Numbered from the stretch's first letter, positions 7,320 through 15,379 are shown. The stretch: 16,386 bases of DNA from Euryarchaeota archaeon UBA549 (GCA_002495645.1 DAGF01000083.1:1-16386), one strand, 5' to 3'. Notes: generated from the letters alone by a model not told the origin. Program-made: numbers and translations.

Positions 7320-7701
7320 AATCCTGTTCTTTCTGAACAACGCCCTCGCCAGATGGGTTCACGTCGTGCCACAGTGCCAGCCCCGCCAAATCAAATTTGA
7401 CAACGCCGATGTCGGCACCGAGCGCGACCATGGCGTCGTTTTTTGTCGGGTCGCTCGACATGGCCACCACGATGGTCGGACGAGAAACATCCGAGGAAAG
7501 CAGGGCGCTCAGCACCTGATGACCGCTGAGGGGCGGCATGTAGTGGTCGAGCAGCAGCACATCGGGCGCAAAGCGGTGGATGTGGTCGAGGGCGTCGGAG
7601 GAATTCCAACGCTGCTCAATCACGAATCGTTCAACATCAACCCCGCCAGCCGTCAGCATCGCTTCGATGTCGTAGTGGTCCTCAAAGGCCAGCACCCGCA
7701 T
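7318..7701 (-). CDS. Stand-alone CheY-like response regulator receiver domain
   Basis: A 127-residue protein made only of a receiver domain. Key positions are visible: the acidic pair Glu7-Asp8 after strand 1 (LAFEDHYD), phospho-acceptor Asp52 in DVLLLDHYMPPLSG, a Ser82/Ser83 switch in VVAMSSDP, and Lys102 in GVVKFD. All residues for phosphorylation-dependent switching are therefore kept. There is no output domain, so it probably acts by protein-protein contact, as CheY or Spo0F do. No histidine kinase gene lies in the window. It sits between the S15 peptidase gene (9-base gap upstream) and the polytopic membrane protein gene (9-base gap downstream), so all three should be produced together. 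Partners are unknown; the family call is firm. Confidence 0.88.
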   Translation of the reverse strand: MRVLAFEDHYDIEAMLTAGGVDVERFVIEQRWNSSDALDHIHRFAPDVLLLDHYMPPLSGHQVLSALLSSDVSRPTIVVAMSSDPTKNDAMVALGADIGVVKFDLAGLALWHDVNPSGEGVVQKEQD

Positions 7702-7710
7702 GCGACGGCC

Positions 7711-9576
7711 TCAGGAAGGAATCGGTTGTTGCTCCCACCATGGCGGGGCGAGGAACCAGCGGTCGTCGTCATCAGGGCGGTCGATGAGCGGCAGGCTGAG
7801 GGTGGAGGAGGCGTCAAAGTTCACGTTCATGCCAATCGCTGCACACGGGCTTGGCAGGTAATCCTCTCCAGTTTCTGTCAGCACGACTTCGATGACCGCG
7901 CCGGCGTTGAGGTCAACGTCCATCGGGTTGAATTCCATCAGCATGGTGTAGGCGGAGAACGGCGCCGCAGTCTTGGCTTCGTAGCCGCCGTCACGGTAGC
8001 GCACATCCATCGTGGCGTGGCCCACGCGGAGACCATCTGCGTACATCGTGGCGAAGACCTGACCGCCGTTGCAGGCCAGCGTGTTCACGGACAGGTGGAG
8101 GGTTGGCATGCCTGAGATGTGAGTGTCCTCTTCCAAGGCGGGCAGCGTGAAACTTCGTTGGTTGTTCGTGTTCACCGTGCCACCGGTCCCCTCGACAGCG
8201 TCAAGAGCCACAGGCCACCATTCCATGTCTTCGGGCGGCCATGTCTCTTCGACGTGCCACTTGCCGTCATGCGTTTGGATTTGCACCATCGGTTCGGGTT
8301 CTTCACCGATGTCCTTGAGGTAGTAATCGAACCAGCCATAGAGTTCCACGGCCCAGTCCATGCGACTCATGTTCGGGTAGGCTTCAGCACCGTAGCCGCT
8401 GCCCATCTCGCTGTGTCGGTCGGGCTGGTCGGGGTAGTTGTGCGCCCATTGACCTGCGATGGCCCGAGCGTTGATGCCGGCGTCTCGCATCAGTTGGTAG
8501 GTCGGGAAGGCGTGATAGGGGTCAACGTTCCAATCCTGCATGCCCCAAACGAGGTAGACACTGCCTTCGTAATTGGCGAGCACGTCGGGTAGATGGCGGC
8601 GCTCATCCCAGTAATCGTTCCATTCTGCTCCGCCAAATTCAGCGCCGGCCCAGGTGGTGAGCGGATTGAGCGGGCCGATAACATCGTCGGTGCACATGCG
8701 CATATCGTCGGTGGTGGCATCGGCGGTAGCCCCTTCGTAAAGCGCGTCGTAGAGCATGGCTCTGGATTCTGAGGAGCCGTTTCTATAGAACATTTCTTGC
8801 ACACCAATCGAGCCCGAAATGGGCACGATGGTCTTGAGGTGGGGTGAGGGTTGTTGAGCGGCTTCCCAGTTGGTGGTCCCCGCGTAGGACTTGCCCATCA
8901 AACCGACGTTGCCGTTTGACCACTCTTGCTCGCCAAGCCAATCCACGACGGCCTGAATGCCCGTTTGTTCGCCAAGCCCCTTGACGTCCTGACAGTGGGT
9001 TGACTGACCTGTGCCGAAGGTTGAGGCTTGTGCCAAAGCGTAGCCGTGCGGAACAAAGGTGTCGTAAACCCACTTGCCCACGCCGCCGTCTGGCACGGTG
9101 TTGGGTGATGAATCATCCCCCGCTACACCCTCTCCGCCGAAGTCGTAGTAGGGGTGGATGGTCATGATGACGGGAATCTTCGTGCCCTCTGGAACATCGG
9201 GCAGCCAAAGCGCCACGTGCATCAAAGCGGGGCCGGGGAAACCTGCGTCTTGTTCGCTTGCAGGCAGGTCCACCTCCACAAAGTGCTCTTCGTAGGGCAA
9301 GGCTTCGTAGGTGCCGTTTTCGGGGAGTTGAGCACGCATCGTGTCCATGGGTAAGTCCATGGTGTGGCGCAAATGGAGCGGTGTCTTCCACCATTCTTCT
9401 GAATAGTCGGTGGCCTCCTCCACAGCTTGACTGACCGATGGCCCCATGTTCATGGCGAGGAGAAGGAAGATGATGGAAACGGCGATGGTCGCTGCCGCCG
9501 AGGTGTTCAATTGGCGTTGCGCAGTCCCTTCGGTGGCCTTGAGTTCGACCTCCAACGGGAGTTCTTCTTCGGCCAT
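7711..9576 (-). CDS. Membrane-anchored S15/CocE-NonD family hydrolase, X-Pro dipeptidyl-peptidase-like
   Basis: Protein of 621 residues. Residues 1-24 look cytoplasmic, 26-45 form a signal anchor and the rest is extracellular. The alpha/beta-hydrolase core shows the nucleophile motif GKSYAG (228-233, Ser230), the acid in WGMQDWNVDPYH (Asp348) and the base in GQWAHNYPD (His379). The GxQDWNV and Ser/Asp/His spacing match PepX-type X-prolyl dipeptidyl peptidases, in which the enzyme removes N-terminal X-Pro dipeptides; CocE-like esterases and acylases share the fold. A C-terminal beta-sandwich (about 470-620) matches the PepX C-terminal jelly-roll. I start at ATG 9576, just before the anchor; the frame extends to a GTG at 9657 but would then overlap the previous gene. 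It is the second gene of the operon. Family firm, substrate not. Confidence 0.88.
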   Translation of the reverse strand: MAEEELPLEVELKATEGTAQRQLNTSAAATIAVSIIFLLLAMNMGPSVSQAVEEATDYSEEWWKTPLHLRHTMDLPMDTMRAQLPENGTYEALPYEEHFVEVDLPASEQDAGFPGPALMHVALWLPDVPEGTKIPVIMTIHPYYDFGGEGVAGDDSSPNTVPDGGVGKWVYDTFVPHGYALAQASTFGTGQSTHCQDVKGLGEQTGIQAVVDWLGEQEWSNGNVGLMGKSYAGTTNWEAAQQPSPHLKTIVPISGSIGVQEMFYRNGSSESRAMLYDALYEGATADATTDDMRMCTDDVIGPLNPLTTWAGAEFGGAEWNDYWDERRHLPDVLANYEGSVYLVWGMQDWNVDPYHAFPTYQLMRDAGINARAIAGQWAHNYPDQPDRHSEMGSGYGAEAYPNMSRMDWAVELYGWFDYYLKDIGEEPEPMVQIQTHDGKWHVEETWPPEDMEWWPVALDAVEGTGGTVNTNNQRSFTLPALEEDTHISGMPTLHLSVNTLACNGGQVFATMYADGLRVGHATMDVRYRDGGYEAKTAAPFSAYTMLMEFNPMDVDLNAGAVIEVVLTETGEDYLPSPCAAIGMNVNFDASSTLSLPLIDRPDDDDRWFLAPPWWEQQPIPS

Positions 9577-9614
9577 GATGCGACGAAGCCCCTCACCATC
9601 AAGAGGATGACGCT

Positions 9615-9995
9615 TTATTCGCTTGCCTTTCGGGCTTGGATAAAGGAGCGAACGCACAGATTCGTGTAAACTAAACCGCTCACGAAGAGCATGAGCATGG
9701 AGCCGCTGGCGTAGTCAAGACCGTCGCCCATGACCATGAAGAATCGTGTACCGCCAAGTGCGCAAAACAAGCCGAAGATGACGGCGATGTGCATCCAAAA
9801 TTTTCGCTTCTCGGGGTTGGACTTGGCCAGCCAACCGGACACGGCAAGTGGGACGCCGAGGATGCTCGGAAAGTAGGAGGTGATTGAATCGGAGGCTGAG
9901 AGGATTGAGACAGCGATGCCCCACACCACCAAGAAGAGTCCATAGCCAATCGTCAGGTCAGGCATAAAGGTCGATTGTTCGTCCATGCACCGCAC
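9615..9995 (-). CDS. Small four-helix membrane protein, function unknown
   Basis: A 126-residue protein with four predicted membrane helices (about 14-34, 39-56, 66-88 and 97-115) and short loops; a basic stretch, KSNPEKRKFWMH, lies between helices 2 and 3. I recognise no characterised family. The start is taken as GTG 9995 because AAGGAGG lies 8 bases upstream; ATG 9986 is the alternative and is favoured by the inverted repeat described separately. It is the first gene of the minus-strand operon, 38 bases ahead of the S15 hydrolase's preferred start, and is divergent from the cyclophilin gene across about 80 bases. A promoter for the operon should lie in that gap, but no convincing TATA element is visible. 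Confidence 0.7.
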   Translation of the reverse strand: MRCMDEQSTFMPDLTIGYGLFLVVWGIAVSILSASDSITSYFPSILGVPLAVSGWLAKSNPEKRKFWMHIAVIFGLFCALGGTRFFMVMGDGLDYASGSMLMLFVSGLVYTNLCVRSFIQARKASE

Positions 9996-10080
9996 TCTTT
10001 CGTCCTCCTTTTTGGTGTTGAGGTCAGCCAGCCCCCGTCGCAGGTGTTTTCATGGGGGTGAGGTCCATCCCGGTGCATGG
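9983..10080. repeat. 10-bp inverted repeat spanning the two divergent start regions
   Basis: CCATGCACCG at 9983-9992 and CGGTGCATGG at 10071-10080 are exact reverse complements. Each contains an ATG in the frame of its own divergent gene, so both genes read CGGTGCATGG across a start codon. The gap between them holds both translation initiation regions. Confidence 0.4.
10004..10010 (-). promoter_or_regulatory. Shine-Dalgarno AAGGAGG of the minus-strand operon
   Basis: AAGGAGG on the minus strand lies 8 bases before GTG 9995 and 17 before ATG 9986. It supports GTG as the start of the small four-helix membrane protein gene. Confidence 0.5.
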
Positions 10081-11105
10081 CCCGCCAGCATCGGACCGTT
10101 TCGGTGATGATGTTGCTTCTCTTGGTGCCGCTGATGGCTTCCATTTCGGTGCTTGCAGAGGATGATCAACCCGAATGGCGCAGCGTCGGCCTTGACCCTG
10201 CTGAGTGGACGGATCGCCCGGAAAGCGAGGACTCCCCGATGATGGACTCTTACACGGGCAACGCCGTTCTTCAGATGGACGTTTCCTACCGTGAGGGGCA
10301 CACCTCCAGCCGTGTTGAGGGCACGGTCATCATTGAACTGTTTGAGCAATGGGCACCCATCACCACGGACAACATGATCGCTCATGTGGAATCAGGACTC
10401 TATGACGGCATTTTCTTCCATCGGGTTATCGACGATTTTGTCACCCAATCGGGCGACCCCACGTGTCGGGCGCTCGGTGCTTACCCGTTGACCAGCCCGG
10501 AATGCGGCAGCGGAGGGACGGGTGAAACGATTCCACTGGAACATGACGGCAACCTCTCTCATGTTGACGGTGCCATCGGCATGGCTCGCAGCGCCGACCC
10601 GGATTCAGCCGATTCACAGTGGTACATTGCCGAAACCGAAGCCCACGGCCTCGACCCGGAAAACCGAGACGATGAGGGCTACGCGACTTTTGGCATTGTT
10701 CGCCATGGCATGAGCCACATTCGCAGCATCGCCTTGACGCCCACCACCGACGACCCAACAGGGTCCGAAGACATACAGAACCCCGCCTCGTCCGCAGGCC
10801 GCCCCTTCTATGAGGCGCAAGTCGTCTCGATGGTGATGATTGGTGTGGCCGACCCGGACGGCACCATTCGCAACCCAGTCGTCCAAGCCCAAGGCGACGG
10901 AGGTTGGCTTCAGGACATCGCTCTGATTGTTGGCCTGCCGATTTTGGTGGTGCTGGTTGGCGTTGGTATAACCATGGCCGTCTACACCCAACAAGGGAAC
11001 AACCCGTTGACGCAAGCCGAAGGAGAACCCGCGGTGCTGGAAGCTGAGATGGTTGTTGTGGCCGAACTCGTTGAGCCCGGAACCGAGGTTAAGGACGAAG
11101 GCTGA
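10077..11105 (+). CDS. Secreted cyclophilin-type peptidyl-prolyl isomerase with C-terminal membrane anchor
   Basis: A 342-residue protein. Residues 1-27 form a signal peptide with a likely cut after SVLA, residues 60-255 a cyclophilin domain, and 281-303 a membrane helix followed by an acidic cytoplasmic tail. Cyclophilin blocks are in order: GTVIIELFEQWAP (82-94), FHRVI (114-118, with Arg116 in the place of the catalytic arginine), QSGDP (124-128), GAIGMAR (165-171), SQWYI (180-184) and YATFGIV (202-208). The enzyme isomerises X-Pro peptide bonds and here should act on exported proteins. The position of the human CypA Trp121 loop is replaced by an acidic stretch, so cyclosporin binding is doubtful. 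GGGGGTGAGG lies upstream of the ATG at a rather long 13 bases. The 3' end overlaps the convergent Tyw2/Taw2 gene by 17 bases. Confidence 0.92.
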   Translation: MARQHRTVSVMMLLLLVPLMASISVLAEDDQPEWRSVGLDPAEWTDRPESEDSPMMDSYTGNAVLQMDVSYREGHTSSRVEGTVIIELFEQWAPITTDNMIAHVESGLYDGIFFHRVIDDFVTQSGDPTCRALGAYPLTSPECGSGGTGETIPLEHDGNLSHVDGAIGMARSADPDSADSQWYIAETEAHGLDPENRDDEGYATFGIVRHGMSHIRSIALTPTTDDPTGSEDIQNPASSAGRPFYEAQVVSMVMIGVADPDGTIRNPVVQAQGDGGWLQDIALIVGLPILVVLVGVGITMAVYTQQGNNPLTQAEGEPAVLEAEMVVVAELVEPGTEVKDEG

Positions 11106-12225
11106 GGTCCAACACGACGTGGCGAACCCGTGGTGCAAACCACTTGACCCGTTCCACATGAAGCGCTTCGCAATGGAATCCGCGCTGGTGATGTTCGCTC
11201 AATACCGTGAACCGCTGGACGGTTTTGTTCACCCAGGTATCGATGTGCTCTTCCTCCACGTTCATGTGGATATGGAGCACACCTCCGCTGGGCTTCAGCG
11301 CAAGCAAGCAAGCCTCCCACACGGCTTCACTCGAGGGCAGGAGTCCCAAATGGCAACGGTCAGCCACGCCTTTGAGGCCGGCGAGTGAAACGGCGTTATC
11401 GCCTTCGTGTACGGTCATCTTGTCGAGGATGCCGTTGGCCTCGCCACCCGCTCTCAAGCCAGCCAAAGAGGCGGGATTGATCTCGCACGCATGAACGTGA
11501 GCGGCGCCGGCGTGTACCAGCATCGGGAAGGTGTAGTAGCCCACTCCTGCGTAAGCGTCCACGACCACTTCCCCTCGCATGTCGTGGTTGCCAATTCGTC
11601 GCCTTTCCGTGATGTTACCCGAGGAAAACATGACTTTCGCCGCATCAAAGGTGTAGGTCATGCCGTGGTCGGTGAAGGCAACGTCAGATTCACCCAGCAA
11701 CATGTCGACTTGAGCCGAGCGAAAGGTATCGTCAGCGATGGGAGCCTGTACGCCGAGGGAGCCGACGTTCAAAGCGTCCGCCATCGCCCTCCACAGCGCT
11801 TCAGCATCGGCATGGTCGCACACGATGGCCCACTCTTCGGTGGAGGCAACATGGCGGGACAGGAGGGCCAAGTCACCGAGTTTTTCCCATTTTGTTGGGA
11901 CGAGAGATGCGCCGTCCAAGGCAAGGTCGTTGGCGTCCAGCCAAGTGTTCACCGCCCTGCGAAGACGGCGATGCGGGTCAACCGAGGGGCGCCGTTGGCC
12001 CCGATGCGCTTCAACAAATCCGGCGATTGAAGCCGTCGTCTTCAGCCAATCTGCGAGGTCGTCCGTCGGAGCCGCAGCAGTGAGCGGGAAGCCAATTTCG
12101 CCCGGGCGCTCATGACGTGGCTCAACCTCTGCATCCAGCCACCCCTCGTGCTTGAGCAGCCCGTGGACTCGCTCGCCGTGCTCGGATTTTACGATGAGAA
12201 ACATCGTCAAATCCACGGTCTCCAT
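11089..12225 (-). CDS. taw2: tRNA(Phe) wybutosine/wyosine aminocarboxypropyltransferase, Tyw2/Taw2 family
   Basis: A 378-residue class I SAM-dependent enzyme of the Trm5/Tyw2 group. Diagnostic blocks are TKWEKLGDLALL (111-122), VMFSSGNITERRR (198-210), the SAM-binding DAYAGVGYYTFP (223-234) followed by HACEINP (245-251), DNAVSLAG near 276-283, LGLLPSSE (293-300) and the C-terminal APRVRHVVLDLSLRP. The ACExNP, GLLPSSE and terminal 'H(I/V)VLDL..RP' blocks are those of Tyw2, which moves the 3-amino-3-carboxypropyl group of SAM to the tricyclic base at tRNA-Phe position 37, rather than of the N1-methylating Trm5. The N-terminal region is short and poorly conserved. The start is ATG 12225; ATG 12204 is possible, and neither has a clear Shine-Dalgarno sequence. 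Overlaps the cyclophilin gene convergently. Confidence 0.88.
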   Translation of the reverse strand: METVDLTMFLIVKSEHGERVHGLLKHEGWLDAEVEPRHERPGEIGFPLTAAAPTDDLADWLKTTASIAGFVEAHRGQRRPSVDPHRRLRRAVNTWLDANDLALDGASLVPTKWEKLGDLALLSRHVASTEEWAIVCDHADAEALWRAMADALNVGSLGVQAPIADDTFRSAQVDMLLGESDVAFTDHGMTYTFDAAKVMFSSGNITERRRIGNHDMRGEVVVDAYAGVGYYTFPMLVHAGAAHVHACEINPASLAGLRAGGEANGILDKMTVHEGDNAVSLAGLKGVADRCHLGLLPSSEAVWEACLLALKPSGGVLHIHMNVEEEHIDTWVNKTVQRFTVLSEHHQRGFHCEALHVERVKWFAPRVRHVVLDLSLRP

Positions 12226-12266
12226 GGCGAGTGCGAGAGGGTAACTGCTTTCAAGTTCCCGACCTT

Positions 12267-12271
12267 AGGAG
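12267..12271 (+). promoter_or_regulatory. Shine-Dalgarno AGGAG of the giant surface protein gene
   Basis: AGGAG sits 6 bases before the ATG at 12278 (AGGAGCCAATCATG), an ideal spacing that fixes the start just ahead of a plausible signal peptide. It lies in the 52-base divergent gap shared with the Tyw2/Taw2 gene. Confidence 0.6.
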
Positions 12272-12277
12272 CCAATC

Positions 12278-15200
12278 ATGACATCCACCCGTTCATCAAG
12301 GCGTGCATCCAACGATGGGCTTTCGCTGATGTTGGTCTCGATGTTTACCCTCCAACTTCTCGTTCCCATCGTCAGCGCGACCGGGATGAGCGCGTGCGTT
12401 GGCGACGGAACCGGATGTGATACCTACGACCACGCTGACGACATGACGCCTCATCAACAGGATTGGGTGGAAGGCATTTACGACTTTGAGCTGATTTCCA
12501 CCTCCTCCATCGAGTTGGAATTGACCTGGGCCATTCGCGAGTTTGACCGAGATTCCTTGGGCTTTGGCTCGGGCACAACAGTGGGCAATACCTTGGAATC
12601 CACCGATGGCTTGGACGCCAACGACGGTGCTCCTGCCGACCTCATCCGCCACTATTTTGACACCTCGGATGGAAGCACCACCGTCGGTCAAAAATTGCAA
12701 ACCGAAGTGCATCAGGCCATTGAGGATGCTCTTGAATCCGGCTTTGGGTCGGTGACCAGCCTCTCAACGGCCTACATCAACAGTTTCACCAACAGCGGCC
12801 AAACCACGACGTGTTCCTCAGACCCTGTCGGGGATTCGCAAGCCGAGGGTGCAGCAGAAAACAACGTGTTTGAGCCGCCCATTTGTTTCCAAGCCACGGC
12901 ATCGGTTGACTTGGTTGCCAGCAATTTCAATCTTGTCGGGTCCGAAAACCTCGACCTGGAGCGAACCTACCGAGGTCTGCTCACGATGGGCGCAGAAGTG
13001 AACACCAGTTTTGACCTGACCGCAAAAGCGGGACACAAAGCAGACTTTGTCATCAGCCCCTCGTCGTATTCAACGGTGCTTGGCACCGACGTCAACGGCA
13101 CGCTCGTCGCTCGTGCCGGGCCACCCAATTACATGGCAGCGGAATGGTCCATCGACCACTTGACGAACGAAACGGGTGACGACCAAGTGATGACGGTTGA
13201 CCTCCGGATGGGTCATCGAAATTCAACCGACACGCCCACTGTCTACATCGAACCTGGCAGCAAAGCCATTGACCTCAACCTCGTTCTTGACTTGTCTGAT
13301 GAGTACGCGGCAACCATTGATTTCGCAGCGGGCCTGTCCTACCTTGACACCGAGACCCTCAACAACTGGGGCATCAACATGTTCGAAGTGTCCTCCTCGG
13401 CCTCCATTCCGGTCGTGACCTCCGATGGTATTCGGTTGGCGTACCACAACGACATCGTGGACTTGACGCAATTCACCGACCAGTTCCCCGTGGGCGACAT
13501 CGTGGAAGGTTTGGGCAACACCATCGCCGGTGTGGGGGATATCACCATGAGCGACCTGCAGTGGGTTTCGGCCACCGACGGCACGGGCATCTTTGACAGC
13601 GAAGGGGGCTTGAACTACAGCCATTCAACAGGATGCAGTGAACCGATAGCTGCAGGACAGGTGCTGCATTACTGCCTTGAAGGCACCAACGCGATGAACG
13701 GGGATTACCCCATTTACTTGCAAACGACCAGTCAACCCTTCTCCATGCGATTCATTGACATCATCATCGCGCAAATGGACGACGAGAACTCGTCGGTGGT
13801 TGATTTCCTCGAGAACGTCCAAAGCAACGACCTCGAACGACTGATGAACGCTGGATTCTCCATTGAAGCGGTCATCGGTGAATCGTTCCTCAACACCATC
13901 GATTTGAGTGGCTTGCCGCCTGCGGATTTGACCGTGGAAATCATCCTGCCCAATTGGGTGACCACCGTTGACGGGACATCCACCATCGTCTTGACCAAAA
14001 CGGCGGACCAATCCGGTTCGCTCAACCTGTCCCTGACGGGGCTTGACCCCTACGATTGGGAGCATGAAATCACCAATGAAGACGGCATTGTCGTGTGCCT
14101 CGCCAACCAAAGCACCTGCATTGAATCCGACGTGGCGTTTGACCTGTCTTCGGTAAACTTCAACGAGTGGAGTGCTTCCTTCAGCGTCACCATGGCGCTT
14201 GAGGCAAAGTTGAACATTTACCGTATTGGTTTCGTGGACGGCGAGAAATGTCATACCGGTGAGGACATCCAAGCCTGCGGTCAAATGGAGGCCTTCCCCT
14301 CAGATTTGCTTCGCCTCATCATCGACCTCTCAAGCCGAATGGAGAGCCCGCTCGCTACGAGCGTGGAACTTCCTTGGTGTGAACGCGCCGATGCTGGAAA
14401 TTTTTTCAGCGACTGTGACGACCTTGAATTGGAAGCAACACGACAGGGTATGAAGGACCTCGCCAAGCGACTGGGCGAGGTGGTTACGGACGCCATCCAC
14501 GGCGGCGGGACTCTCATTGCAGAAAACGAGACCAACCCATTTAGCGAGGTTGACCTTTCGGCCTTTGAAATCCGGACGGCCATCTCAGGTATCGAAGCAC
14601 CCGACGATATTGTCAGCGACGAGGAACCCATCACGTTCTCAGTTTCCATCCCTGAAGTGGAATTCACCATCGGTTCGGGCAATGGCTGGGGCGAACTGAC
14701 CGAAACGGCCCCGGAAGACCTCAAACTCAGCATCGTCACCAGCAGCATCCAATCCATCTTCCATCAACCGGTTCAGATGGCTGCTGACGTGCTGACCAAG
14801 GGGTTGCGTGGCTCGGTTGTCGGTTCTGATGGCGTGACGTTAGCACCGCCGAACCAAGACGAATTCTCGTATTCGCAAGAGAATATCGACACCACTTTGC
14901 CGACTGAATTCAGTACAGGCGAGAACGCCCCTGTTGTTGAATCGCCCATCGCCGATGCCGCCTACACCGGCCCCATCACCTTCACCTTGCCTCGGGGAAT
15001 CAAACTCGTGGACGTCAGTTCTTCGTCCGGAAACCTCATCATCACCGAAGACGGTGGACGCCAAACCATCACCTACGTCGTCCCTGCTGGTGAGTTTTCT
15101 GACGATGTGTCCTTCCGGGTCCAGATCGGATGGATCTATTTCCTCATCCAGTTCTGGGTCTACCCCACCATCGTGTTGCTCTTGCTGGTGATGTTTATTC

Positions 15201-15379
15201 GTCGCCGACGAGCAAAGAAGAAGAAAAAGAAGGCGGCGATGGCGAACCGTCAAGCGGCGGTGACAAAGGCACAACTGGGCGACCATGAATTCGCTGACCT
15301 GACCGGTTTCTCGAGCCCTGCGCTCCGTCATGGCGAGTCCATTGAGGACATGGCCAACATCGACGAGTTATCCCGTTAA
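12278..15379 (+). CDS. Giant type I membrane surface protein, function unknown
   Basis: A 1033-residue protein that I cannot assign to a family. A basic N-terminus (MTSTRSSRRASNDG) precedes a signal segment at about 15-35 ending near VSA. About 915 extracellular residues follow, rich in Asp, Ser, Thr and beta-prone sequence, with several NxS/T sites and scattered cysteines (for example Cys40/Cys47, and CHTGEDIQAC), which suggest disulfides. One membrane helix (952-974) ends in RRRR-A-KKKKKK, a strong stop-transfer, and a cytoplasmic tail of about 50 residues follows. The region at about 905-950 (TLPRGIKLVDVSSSSGN to DDVSFRVQIG) looks like a membrane-proximal beta domain. No S-layer, cohesin or protease motif was recognised. 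It could be a surface-layer, adhesion or binding protein. Its stop codon interlocks with that of the convergent uvrC gene. Confidence 0.85.
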   Translation: MTSTRSSRRASNDGLSLMLVSMFTLQLLVPIVSATGMSACVGDGTGCDTYDHADDMTPHQQDWVEGIYDFELISTSSIELELTWAIREFDRDSLGFGSGTTVGNTLESTDGLDANDGAPADLIRHYFDTSDGSTTVGQKLQTEVHQAIEDALESGFGSVTSLSTAYINSFTNSGQTTTCSSDPVGDSQAEGAAENNVFEPPICFQATASVDLVASNFNLVGSENLDLERTYRGLLTMGAEVNTSFDLTAKAGHKADFVISPSSYSTVLGTDVNGTLVARAGPPNYMAAEWSIDHLTNETGDDQVMTVDLRMGHRNSTDTPTVYIEPGSKAIDLNLVLDLSDEYAATIDFAAGLSYLDTETLNNWGINMFEVSSSASIPVVTSDGIRLAYHNDIVDLTQFTDQFPVGDIVEGLGNTIAGVGDITMSDLQWVSATDGTGIFDSEGGLNYSHSTGCSEPIAAGQVLHYCLEGTNAMNGDYPIYLQTTSQPFSMRFIDIIIAQMDDENSSVVDFLENVQSNDLERLMNAGFSIEAVIGESFLNTIDLSGLPPADLTVEIILPNWVTTVDGTSTIVLTKTADQSGSLNLSLTGLDPYDWEHEITNEDGIVVCLANQSTCIESDVAFDLSSVNFNEWSASFSVTMALEAKLNIYRIGFVDGEKCHTGEDIQACGQMEAFPSDLLRLIIDLSSRMESPLATSVELPWCERADAGNFFSDCDDLELEATRQGMKDLAKRLGEVVTDAIHGGGTLIAENETNPFSEVDLSAFEIRTAISGIEAPDDIVSDEEPITFSVSIPEVEFTIGSGNGWGELTETAPEDLKLSIVTSSIQSIFHQPVQMAADVLTKGLRGSVVGSDGVTLAPPNQDEFSYSQENIDTTLPTEFSTGENAPVVESPIADAAYTGPITFTLPRGIKLVDVSSSSGNLIITEDGGRQTITYVVPAGEFSDDVSFRVQIGWIYFLIQFWVYPTIVLLLLVMFIRRRRAKKKKKKAAMANRQAAVTKAQLGDHEFADLTGFSSPALRHGESIEDMANIDELSR

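Noticed and set aside
6385..8115. Open frame of 576 codons on the plus strand opposite the receiver and membrane protein genes
   Set aside because: It runs antisense across three genes with clear homology or helix patterns, is rich in His, Arg, Gly and Val without any fold, and has no ribosome site. It is a by-product of GC-rich codon use.
9996..10076. Search for TATA/BRE promoter elements in the divergent gap
   Set aside because: Only a short T-run (CTTTTTGG) is present; it does not resemble an archaeal TATA box well enough to report.
11407..12030. Plus-strand open frame of 207 codons opposite the Tyw2/Taw2 gene
   Set aside because: Fully antisense to a conserved enzyme and without domain features.
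4863..12264. Similar CCCGACC-containing stretches in the upstream gaps of the acidic protein and giant surface protein genes
   Set aside because: Only about seven bases agree exactly and the same heptamer can be expected often in GC-rich DNA.
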